Positions 48,243 to 57,152 of a stretch of 64,000 nt of DNA are shown here, piece after piece. The DNA lies in contig VWZW01001414.1 in the NCBI GenBank assembly GCA_013397115.1, forward strand, positions 829,166 to 893,165. Direction: 5' to 3'. A program made the translations under genes and the position numbers. The notes beneath the pieces were generated by a model that did not search any database, was not told the origin of the DNA, and saw only the letters and a list, made by a program, of their open reading frames with translations. This stretch comes from Edolisoma coerulescens. Its lineage: Eukaryota > Chordata > Aves > Passeriformes > Campephagidae. The stretch's first letter is position 1; every line of letters starts with the position of its first letter.

Positions 48243-51200
48243 CTGCAACAACAAAAACAAAACAAATGGGGCTGCTGAGCCACAGGGAATGGGGGGTCAT
48301 TCCGAGGGCACCAGGGCTGGGAACAGACGTGAAGTTGTGCCTGTGGAAACATCCTGAACATGGGGCTTCTACAGCGGCACCCTGAGCTCCGCTGGGACCT
48401 GTGGGTGGTGCTGGCATGGAAATGATGATTTACTGTGGGGGAAATGCTGGCATTTGATAAACTTGCACTTAGGAGGAAAACTGAACTACTTACAAAAACA
48501 CCAGTTTAAACTCCTGCTTGTATTGTTTTAGGAATCCTGAAAACTTGTCATCATTTTGGAACTGGACAAAGTTAAGAAAGGGCTACGCTGGTACCTGACT
48601 TCTTCGTGCAGTTGGTTTTCTTGTGAAAGTTTTGAGAAACGTGGATGGAAAAAGGCCTCCACTTTGAGTAAATACTTTTCTTCCAAATTTTCCCAACAAC
48701 CCAGGCTAAGCCTATTAAAGTAGGGCAGACTAAGATTGCAGTGCATGCAAAGGAATGGCAGAATGGATTTAGCTGGAATGATTTACCAAGTTTAAAGTCT
48801 GGGCACGGTTTACTGCAGTTTAAAGTGTCCACAACTAGGATGTGAACTCGGAAGAAGGCGGCGTCAGGGGTGACGTACAGGCGACTCATCTTGTACAATC
48901 CATCACTGTCTACCAAGAGGGTAATCCAGCGGACTCCGTTCCCCAGGCTTTCCAGGTTATAAACAATTCCATTCACTGCTGTTTTAAGGGAGAGGGAAAA
49001 AAAGGATCAGATTTTATATCGTGGCAATTTTCAGGGTATGTGTGAAAGCTGTCATTTAAAATGCTGTAAAGGAAGTGTCAGCAGGAATCCTTTGGCTCAG
49101 GAGTGGGCAGTAGGAATTGCTTCAAATAATCACATTTGGTGAGGTGATTGCCTGAAGTTTTGCTGCTTTGCAAACCTTGTGCTTTACAGGTCTGAGATGT
49201 TTCTTAGTGAAGAAAATGATGGGTTTAGTACCATTTTCTATCCTGATATATAAAAAGTGGGCATATTTACCTAACAAAGTAAAATTTTCAAATTTAAAAC
49301 TTCCCAATGAAGTACAAAGCCGAGCTGGTGATGAAATATTTTTGGCTTTTGAAATAAAAGGCCCTTGTCATACCAAAAGACAAGGGCACCAAGTAAGTTG
49401 TGCTGGGAGCTCAGACAATCACTTCATGCTGTTCTCCCAGCTTCTAGCTCTGGCAAGTGCTGAGCTGAGTGCAGGAATGGGAAAACAGCACCGTGTTAGT
49501 GGGGCTACTGCACCTGGTGTTACACCTGCATCAGGGGGAGAACCCTGATTCAGTCAGTTACTCTTTTGTCTGCACCGTAAATGTAAAGAAAGGAAAAGCT
49601 CTCTGATCACTGCTGTGGAACCTTGGCTCATCTGTTGCTCAGACTTTTTCTTACCTGTCTTTTCAATTTAGGAGCAGAACAAGGCTGCTGTTGGTTAAGG
49701 GCTAAAACACACAGAGGTCGGGTTGCTGTGAAGCCCACGTTGGACAGGAATGCGTGAGAGTGCTAAAAACCAAAGCAGGACAGCGTTTGTAGAAAGCACT
49801 TCCTGACTTCTCCATTTAGAGAAAACAGATGTCTCCTAACGTGTTTATGTTCTACAAATGGAAACATCTGTTACCACTGGGCTTGTATTTTCCTTATCTC
49901 TTAAAATACTGTGAGAAAAAGTTGGTATCTGTTTCACAACTCCGTAAGCACAAGGCAGGGTTTCAGTCAGAAAATGCTTGTCCTTAAACAGTCTGTACAA
50001 AAATACCAGGCTGATTCCTGCCACCTTTAGTCACATCAACGTGGACACAAGGACTAAAGACACTGAATCCTAAGGAACTTCAAGAAGAATCCTCTCTTCT
50101 TGAGAGGATCACAGTCTTATTTCTGTTTGGTTCACCATTTTATTTTAATTTCAAACTTCAGTCCCCAAAATCAAACTTGCTCTAAATAGTAAGAGATAAA
50201 TAACCCAGCTGCAATGTTTAATCTGAGAGTACCTAAAACGATTGGTCTTTTCAGTTCCATTGATCAGTCCCAAGGACACTGTTCCTCCAGAGGAAACAAA
50301 AAAAAGGGCAGTACTAGTCCAAGGTAGGGAAAGGGTAAGGTAAGTATGTTTATGAAGAGCTGTGATGGGTCTTTTTTGAATACTTCGTCATTATTTAACA
50401 TACTGTATCTTAATCACAGTATTTTAAAGCAGAAGTGTAGTATCAGTGACAAGTGGACAGAAGGTGCTCTGTCCTTGTGGGTTGAGGGGGACACCACCTA
50501 CCAAACTCGCTGGCACAAAAGGCTTCAACTTCATCCCGCTCCTTCCTGCACTCGGTCAGACACACCTTCTCCATGTCACCATCTACAACAGGAACACAGA
50601 CTGAGGGACAGCAGCGGGCCCTTTGGGGATCTCTCATCCCATTGTGCCCCCCAGCCTTTGGGAAGTTCTGGGCAGCCTGTCCCGTACCTTTCCTGAGCAC
50701 ACCCAGGTACATCGAGCTGGGTGACCAGCGGTTGGTGCCCCAGGAGGGTTTGGGGATCCTCGTGAAGGGGTCGGGGTGTTTATAGGGGATTGCCTTCCCT
50801 GGTCGGTTGAAGTGGTGCAGCGTGTCAGGATCATTTGCCTCCATTGCTCGGGAGTCTGGAAGGCGATGAGCTCCCAGCAGGGACGGCGCCTCAGGCTGGG
50901 GCGGCGCGGCGGGAGCCCCCGCGCTGTGGGCAGCCGGAGGAGCCCCCGCGCTGTGGGCCGGGCCGTCCGCGGGCAGGGCCGCTCCGTGCTGCCGGCGCTG
51001 CTTCCTCAGCCCGGTGCTGTTTTCCAGGGAAGGCTCGGCGCGTTTCTTCTGCTCGGAGGCGAGGGAGGGGATTGCCGGGGGCTCCGGCTGCCGCGGGCGG
51101 GCGGGAGGCGCCGCCCCGAGCCCGCCTGCCCCGGGGCTCCCGCCCGTGCCCGTGCCCCGGGCTGCCGCTTCCAGCCGGCCGGGAGCCGCCGCTGCTGAAC

Positions 51201-53123
51201 CAAAGCCATCTTTGCTGAGAGCCTGGCCGGCTTTCTCAGCATAGGGCAGGGATCCTACACACAAAAAAGGAGAGAGAAAATCAGCGTTTTAAGTCTTTTA
51301 TTCCACGTGCTTCAGAATGGCAAGATTTGAGGGTCTTATCCGTAAGTGAGGCCTTCAACAATAAAACAAAAAACTGATAAATAGCTCAACAGATGAACCA
51401 CAGTAGAGCTCCTCGTTCCTCTGTACTCAGCCACGGAAGGCCCAGTACAGGGAATGCAGCTGTGTGAGCAAAACAGGAGATTTGCATTTTTACTTTATTA
51501 TTGTTGCAAATTAAAAACAAACCCTTTTCTCAAACCCCTCAATCTCCAGGGAGCATCTGAGGAAACAAGGTTCACGTTACCATTTAGGATGCTTGTTTAA
51601 AAGACCATGACAGCAGAACTATTTGGTTTTCCCATCCGTGGGATGCCTATGGACAATGTCATCCAGACTCTCCAGCAGCTTTGGATGCTGCTGGAAAGGT
51701 CTTTACCCACAGTTTTGGCTCTCTGACTTGTGCACTATGGAATATATAGTAGCAGTAGTTAGGCTAGTGCTGCTGAGTAACAATTATTTCAAGGCTTTGC
51801 TTAATTTGAGAGGACAAGGGTTGAGAAGGAGAGGAGGTGTCTGGGAATCCAGTGAAAAAATAACTTAATGGCACTGTTCACACAAGCTGGGCCGTCACCT
51901 ACACTTTCATTTATACCTTCACCTTGATCCCGTGAACCTCACAAAGCAAGTGACCAAAATGTTTAGCCTGGCAGGAGAGAAATTTCCCCTGGCAGTCCAT
52001 TTTCCTTTTCCTTTAGCCCTTCCCTGCATGCCTGGAGTGAGGCAGCAGAGTTTTCACACAGCTCACCCACACACAGCCTCTGTCTGGTATTCACAGCCCT
52101 GGTTCTGTGTAGGAGGCTGATCCCAGCTCCTTGTGTGAAAAGAGAGATTTGACATACACAGATGAACAACATCCTGGTTTATCTCCTATAACTGACTCAA
52201 CTGCTGACCTTGCCACTTCTCCCCCTGTGCTCTCACCAGCTGCTGTCATGGGAAAGATTCCCTGATATTTGGGCTGGCCACACATAAAGTCAAAAGAATG
52301 TCCGTGGAGAGAGGGGTGGAAGAAGTCCAAGCTGCAGACAGCAGCAGGCAAGGGGGGTTTGGAGATGGTTCAGTATGAAGCTGTGCCCTCTGAACAGGTG
52401 TCTCAGACTAGGGTGTGTAAATAAACTCTTCTACCACTTTATCACGCCTTCCCAGTCATGGATTGTATCAAGAAATAGTTCATTTTTCTCTACTCAATCT
52501 GTTCAGGACTTGAGGTTCCTCCTCCTGTACCAGCATTTTCCTGTCTAGTTGTTGCAACCTAAGAAATACAACTGCAACATAACCAAATCCCAGTGGAACA
52601 GATGTAAATGCTATTTCTGTTCTGTCAGTGAGGCATTAAAACCCAAATAAATCCACTCAGGACAGCTTGCTGCAGGCACACAGGGCACACTGAGCATGCT
52701 GAAGTCAGTCAGACACCTCGAGTTACAGGTGAAGGGGAATAAAAGAGGACGGTCACATACAAATTATAAAAACAGCAGATGCAGAAGCAAATCCAACTTC
52801 ACCTGCCACTGATGGCTGGCAGGACCGAGCACCAGCTCCCTGCCTGCTTCTGCCAGGTGTTCTTAGTTCTTCCCAATGCTGACAAATTAAATATTGCAAT
52901 TTACATTCCCATCCCACAAACACGTTGAAATGTTTCTTTCTTGAGCCCTTACTTGCTGCAAAGGCTACAGCCCAGGGGCTGCTCAGGCAAGAATTTGTAG
53001 GAACGTCTTTAGCCTGCCCTGATTCCCAAGGCAGATGTGCCCCAGCCCCGCTCCGAAGGTGACAGACTTACCAGAAGATGATCTAATGACAAAGCAGAGG
53101 AGCCAGAGCACTTGGGTTGTCAT
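48055..53123 (-). CDS. C17orf58: C17orf58 homologue (UPF0450 family), secreted, NTR-like
   Basis: Minus-strand gene. Coding exons in transcript order: 53123-53072, 51254-50688, 50582-50502, 48978-48787, 48242-48055. This gives 359 residues; 394 if the 105-bp intron 50687-50583 is retained (human long form about 339). A hydrophobic signal peptide (VLWLLCFVI at residues 5-13) comes first, then a Pro/Ala/Arg/Gly-rich low-complexity region. The cysteine-rich C-terminal domain has CLTEC, AFCASEFAVNGIV, DGLYKMSRLYV, CSKPCPDFK, RYIVMGHIYHKRRQ and YVRRFNRKRD. All junctions are canonical GT-AG and keep frame. Function is unknown; the C-terminal pattern resembles NTR/TIMP domains of secreted regulators. 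It converges on BPTF. Confidence 0.9.
48787..48978 (-). CDS. C17orf58: C17orf58 exon: core of NTR-like domain
   Basis: 192 nt. Starts AVNGIVYNLESLGNG after the acceptor aaaacag; has RWITLLVDSDGLYKMSRLYV, FFRVHILVVD and CSKPCPDFKL; ends at donor gtaaat. Alternating hydrophobic strands and paired Cys fit a beta-barrel domain. Confidence 0.92.
48979..50501 (-). other. C17orf58: C17orf58 intron
   Basis: 1.5 kb, no recognised repeat or exon. Confidence 0.75.
50502..50582 (-). CDS. C17orf58: C17orf58 small exon: CLTEC...FCASEF
   Basis: 81 nt preceded by a textbook acceptor (ctgtgttcctgttgtag on the minus strand). Encodes DGDMEKVCLTECRKERDEVE then AFCASEF and ends at gtaggt. The three Cys align with the mammalian CARAC...AFCESEF segment that opens the domain. 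Confidence 0.78.
50688..51254 (-). CDS. C17orf58: C17orf58 exon: disordered Pro/Ala/Arg-rich region
   Basis: 567 nt. Begins GSLPYAEKAGQALSKDG; very GC-rich middle (Gly/Ala/Pro/Arg) with basic residues such as KKRAEPS; ends 'HPDPFTRIPKPSWGTNRWSP' and MYLGVLRK before donor gtacgg. The GC-rich middle is poorly conserved in the family, but the RIPKPSWGTNRW stretch looks constrained. Confidence 0.8.
51255..53071 (-). other. C17orf58: C17orf58 intron 1
   Basis: 1.8 kb. No repeat, RNA gene or additional exon recognised. Confidence 0.75.
53072..53123 (-). CDS. C17orf58: C17orf58 first coding exon (signal peptide)
   Basis: ATG at 53123 with A at -3 (caaaATGA). Encodes MTTQVLWLLCFVIRSSS plus one base, and ends at donor gtaagt. 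The short hydrophobic core followed by small residues is typical of a signal peptide and matches the start of the mammalian protein in style. Confidence 0.85.
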
Positions 53124-53134
53124 TTTGAAGTAAA

Positions 53135-53194
53135 GTTTTTCCAGACTCAGAATGAACTGGAGTCTTTTATGCCCTTCCCCCGATTCATGCTAAT
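53135..53194 (-). promoter_or_regulatory. C17orf58: candidate C17orf58 core promoter
   Basis: On the minus strand a TATA-like GCATAAAAG lies at 53172-53164, about 41 bases upstream of the ATG, giving room for a very short 5' UTR. An octamer-like ATGCTAAT (plus strand) sits just upstream at 53187-53194. A more distal, spliced 5' exon cannot be excluded. Confidence 0.4.
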
Positions 53195-54860
53195 GAGAGG
53201 CGGCCTGAGGGGAAACGGGAATCACTCACTGGACAACCCACTGGAGCAAGACCAAGCTGCTGCCTCCACCAGCCCTGCCTGGGAGGAATGTGCTCCTTCC
53301 CATCGGGACACAACCCCCTGGCCGCATCACCTGCGTCCTGGGAATAACACACCCCTGCATGGTTTTGGCAGCAGATTTTTATTTTGGGGAGAGTCTTGCC
53401 CTCCTATGGCACTCTGCAGAGAAAAATCATAGGGAACAAGTCTGGTTTTCCTGGCTATGGAGAACTGCGTTCTGGAAGGGAATGGGGAGATGCTGGAACA
53501 CACCGAACCCCTGGGATGCAGGGTCTGTGAAGGATGTGCATGGCAATGGAACATATCTGGGGATTTCTGGCCACCTCCAGTGATACAGCTGCTAATCTCC
53601 TCTTTTAGTTTAAGGAACCAGTTTCAGCGGTTCTTTTCAGACTGAAAAATGCAGTAGTGACTGTCCACTCCAAGGGAAAGCTCTGCTGATCCCATACAGC
53701 TTTATTTTTAAATCTCTCTTTGCCAACACGAAGAACTCTGCAAATTTTCACACACCGAGCCAACCCTGATTCGGATTACTGAATTAAGAAGGCTTATTTC
53801 TAAGGGACCTTATTGCTACACAAGATTTCCATTGTGACAGTTTAACTCACCAGCTGCTGCCGGGTGCTGTGGAAGCTGCTCATGACTTTAAGGGACAATG
53901 AACAACTTAAAAACTCCATAAAGGCACTGAAAGGCTCCTGAAACCCACCCTTGACAGAAAATCTAACCCTCAGCAATGCCTGTGGCATGGCATTCAGTGT
54001 TGCTTAGTTTAAGCAGTTTGTTTTGTCCTGCCTTAATTAAGCATTTCAATAGGATTCCTAAAAGCTCAGGGCTTTGTCTCCAGCAGTGATGGGTGAAGAT
54101 ACAGAAAATTCACCAGAATAGTGTGGAAAATAAATGACATTTCGACACATCTATTACTCAAGGAGTTACGTTTCTACTGCAGCACTTATTAATCCTTGTT
54201 TTCCTCTGCTATTTGAAACATTTTAATTCCAGAAGTATCCCAAGATAGCTGTTATGGGAATAGGAATGTAAACTGAGGATGAGACAGAAAAGAGCTCCTA
54301 CATTCCTTTTGTGACCAGCAGGTACCTGCAGCAAGCAGGAGAAGCTGGAGCGAGAGTGCTTGCACTGGGGAGGGAGGGAGGAAGAATGGATGGATGGATA
54401 CACACACACACGTGTGAGCATCTCACAGACCTGTATTCCAGGGATTTTTCTGTTGAATTAGCTGGTGGCATAATTCAACCCTCATTCACGTACGGCTGAG
54501 TCTGCACTGTTTCCCCAGACTCTTTACCTGGACAGGATCTCCATTAAGAGCACAGCAGTGGTGTTTGGAGCATTCCCAGCATTCCAGCAGCCCCAAAATG
54601 CTCGAGCAGCGGAGATGGAAAAGCTTTCTCCGCGGGGCTGGGCAAAACAGGGACCGGCAGCGCAGCGGCCACGTCCGGGCGTTCCCCCGGCTACGGCTCT
54701 CCCGGGAGGGGAGCGGGAGGCACCGGCAAGAGCCCCGCGGGAAGCACGGGGAGGGCGCGGTGCCGGGGCAGGGAAGGGGCGCGGGTAAAAGAGTCGAGGG
54801 ATTCTGGGCATGAGGGGCCCACGGAGCCACCCGCGGCAGCGCCACAAAACATCTACGGCA
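53195..54860. other. intergenic, C17orf58 to tRNA
   Basis: No gene recognised. Small TGGA/CA microsatellites at about 54385-54412. From about 54600 the sequence becomes CpG-rich towards the tRNA. Open frames on both strands in that CpG-rich part look like GC artefacts. Confidence 0.65.
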
Positions 54861-54933
54861 CGACCCAGATGGGACTCGAACCCACAATCCCCAGCTCCGG
54901 AGGCTGATGCCTTATCCATTAGGCCACTGGGTC
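54861..54933 (-). tRNA. tRNA-Arg (anticodon CCG)
   Basis: 73-nt cloverleaf on the minus strand. Acceptor stem GACCCAG/CTGGGTC with discriminator G; D-arm with GGCCTAATGGATAAGGC (A box); anticodon stem TCAGC/GCTGG with loop CTCCGGA, so anticodon CCG; T-arm GTGGG-TTCGAGT-CCCAT (B box). No intron, CCA not encoded. A pol III terminator TTTT follows (plus-strand aaaa at 54846-54849). All stems pair, with one T-G. From memory, an Arg-CCG tRNA sits in the same C17orf58-KPNA2 interval in human. Confidence 0.98.
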
Positions 54934-56111
54934 ACCCAGCACAGCCCGCCCGCGCCGCCTGCTAAGATCCCCGCCCGGCCGGCGCTGGCCCCGCCCCCCC
55001 CGGGCTGTCACGTTCTCTCCGCTGGCTGCNCCTCACGGGCCCGGCCGTGGCTCCTGTGCTGTGGCCGGTAACTCCATCCAGTCCCGGCGGCTCCACATTC
55101 GGCCTTCTCCCCTCAGGGGACCTTCCCTCCTCAGGGCTCTGTGACCCCTCACGGCCCTTTTCTCCGCCTCACAAACACCTTCCGCTGCCCCATAACCTCA
55201 GGCCCTGCTTGGCCGCTGTCTTGCCCCACCTGCCCCGTCTCCCTCCCCTTTTGTCGTTTCACTGTGCTGGCAAGAGCCTTTGGAGCTGCCACCTCCCTCA
55301 CAGCCCACACCGCCTGCAGCACCTCGCACGCAGCCCCCTCGGGGGTCTCAGGCACTGCCAGCCGTCTCCCTGCCCTCAACACCCATCCCTGCACCCAGAT
55401 TTCACTGCTCCAGACCATGCACTGCCAGCGATTCACAACCCAATGGAATTTCTTCATGCCAACCATCCGATCCTTCAGGAGAGCAGGTGTTTTACCTCCA
55501 TTTCTGCTTTTGAACTGCCTTTTTTTCCTGTCAAACGAGTCTTGTTAAATATCTCCATTTGTTAGTAATGTGCTTTCTCGTCTTCTCTTGACTTCCCTGC
55601 TCTTGTTTTTGTGGGTTTTTTTTTACAAAGCTCAGCACTGTAAGGCCCAAGACCAGCTGTATGAAACGACACTGGTAATTCCCCCTCCTCAGCAAACATC
55701 CTCCACGCCTGTGTGCACCTACAGATCAGTGTAAGTGGTTTAATGTGATGGCTTAGCACACAGACGTGTGGATGTGCATCCCTGACACTTCTCTGAGTTG
55801 TACCTTACAGGTGTCTTGGAATGTCAGAGTTGCTGTCAGAGTCATGTTTTCCCTCCAGTTTTATGGTTTGAATTATATCTCCTGTGAAAATCAACGTTCT
55901 TTTGTATTCCATCCCTCATAAGCAGGCGAAACCCATGGGAAACAATCCTATCCCTTTTCAGGCCATGCCACAGGGCAGGAATCCTTTTCTTTAGTTATTC
56001 TGTATGATTTAGTTTTCATCTGTGCTGATGGCTGTAGAACTGCTTTCAACTGCAATCTCATATCCCTTTTTCTGTGCACCGCATTTCTAGGAGACATTAA
56101 GTGAGTCATGG
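54934..56111. other. intergenic, tRNA to CR1/NMRK composite
   Basis: CpG/C-rich at first (one N at 55030), then AT-richer from about 55560. The open frame at 55047-55565 is low-complexity Pro/Ser/His-rich and has no recognisable family. Nothing else is supported. Confidence 0.65.
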
Positions 56112-56690
56112 AGCCGTGGAATGATGGAATCACAAAATGGTTTGGGTTGGAAGGGACCTTAAAGCTGACCCAGTCACACCTGGCTCTAAAGAGCCACCCT
56201 CCCAAGATATCCATGTATTGGTCATTGAAGGCTTCCTGCTTTATAATTACAAACCTCTGGTAGAGCTGTTTGACCTCCGCTACTACCTGGCAGTGCCGTA
56301 CGAGGAGTGCAAGAGGAGGAGGAGTACACGGAACTACACCGTCCCCGACCCCCCGGGCCTCTTCGATGGACACGTCTGGCCCATGTACCTGAAGCACAGG
56401 AAGGAGATGGACGACGGTGGTGTGGATGTGGTTTATTTAGACCCAGTCCCACCCCCTGCCATGGGCAGAGACACCTTCCATTATCCCAGGTTGCTTAGAG
56501 CCACATCCAACCTGGCCTTCGATACTTCCAGGGATGGGGCAGCCACAGCCTCTCCGGGAACCTGTGCCAGGGCCTCACCACCCTCACAGGAAACAATTTC
56601 TTCCTCGTATCCCATCTAAACCCACTCTCTTTCGGTTTCAAGCCATTCCCCCTCGTCCTGTCACTACATGCCCTTGTCCCAGGAGAAGCC
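56112..56690 (-). mobile_element. CR1 LINE 3' end, antisense, interrupted by an insertion
   Basis: Reading plus, the CR1 complement starts 'ggaatcacaaaatggtttgg', continues 'gttggaagggaccttaaag' and stops at 56175. It resumes with 'cccaccccctgccatgggca', 'ccaacctggccttcgatact', 'gggatggggcagccacagcc', 'ctcaccaccctcaca' and 'cactacatgcccttg'. If the 264-base insert and one copy of GACCCAGTC are disregarded, the two parts are directly adjacent in the CR1 order. Confidence 0.92.
56176..56439 (+). pseudogene. intronless NMRK (nicotinamide riboside kinase) fragment inside CR1
   Basis: The insert reads in one uninterrupted frame through 'IHVLVIEGFLLYNYKPLVEL', RYYLAVPYEECKRRRSTRNY, 'VPDPPGLFDGHVWPMYL' and DVVYLD. 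This is the central to C-terminal part of NMRK1/NMRK2, closest by memory to NMRK2. The N-terminal P-loop (GxxxxGKT/S) and the C-terminal tail are missing, so it cannot encode a full kinase. It is flanked by a perfect 9-bp direct repeat GACCCAGTC (56167-56175 and 56440-56448). There is no poly(A) tail at either end. The frame continues into CR1 to a stop at 56617-56619, but I see no start or promoter of its own. Confidence 0.85.
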
Positions 56691-56844
56691 TGTGGTGCCC
56701 TGCGGGTACCTGAGGCAGAACCTGCTCTCTGCGTGAGGGAATGGGTGTTTCTGCCCCAAACCGCTCCGAGCGAGACCCGTCCAGGGCTTCAATTCCCCCA
56801 CCCCGCTCCCCCGTCCTGTCCCGCGATCTCGCCGAGCCCGGCCC

Positions 56845-57104
56845 TCCGCACTACAACTCCCGGCGTGCCCCGCGCCGCCTCACGCAGGCTTGCCGACATT
56901 ATCCGCGCGGGGCACGCCGGGAGCTGTAGTACCGCGGCGTGTGGTGACGCCACGTCCGGCCGGCGATTCCGGGAGGGCGTTCCCCGTCATCACGAGCCGG
57001 GCTGCTTTCAAACCGGCCAATCAGGAGGCTGCTTTGGCTCGAACGGGCCAATGGCAGGGCGCGGCCGCGGGAAATTTAAATGCCGCGTGGGGCGGCCGTG
57101 GGCA
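56845..57104 (+). promoter_or_regulatory. KPNA2: KPNA2 CpG-island promoter
   Basis: CpG-dense sequence upstream of the untranslated first exon. Contains two inverted ZNF143/Staf-like sites (56850-56874 and 56906-56930), two CCAAT boxes (57017-57021 and 57048-57052, 31 bases apart), a TTCAAA (CHR in reverse, 57007-57012) and an AT-rich gaaatttaaatg (57071-57082) in TATA position. NF-Y pairs with a CHR are typical of G2/M genes, which fits the known cell-cycle expression of KPNA2. Individual sites are motif matches only. Confidence 0.7.
56850..56930. repeat. inverted repeat, 25-bp arms, of ZNF143-like sites
   Basis: Left arm ACTACAACTCCCGGCGTGCC+CCGCG (56850-56874). The right arm (56906-56930) is its reverse complement with one mismatch. 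The spacer is 31 bases. Confidence 0.93.
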
Positions 57105-57152
57105 GTGGCAGCGTGCGGCAGCGGCGGAGCGACCGGCGGTGTCCCGGCCGAG
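57105..57152 (+). other. KPNA2: KPNA2 untranslated exon 1 (approximate start)
   Basis: The donor after 57152 (ggccgag|gtgcgg) fits the acceptor at 57877 of the ATG exon. The start is inferred from the AT-rich element about 30 bases upstream and is only approximate. Confidence 0.6.

Noticed and set aside
55047..55565. 172-codon plus-strand open frame next to the tRNA
   Set aside because: Low-complexity Pro/Ser/His/Leu translation, several overlapping frames open at once, an N just upstream, and no recognisable domain.
56137..56619. 160-codon open frame as a functional NMRK gene
   Set aside because: Only the middle third is NMRK-like; both ends are CR1 sequence. The nucleotide-binding P-loop and C-terminus are missing.
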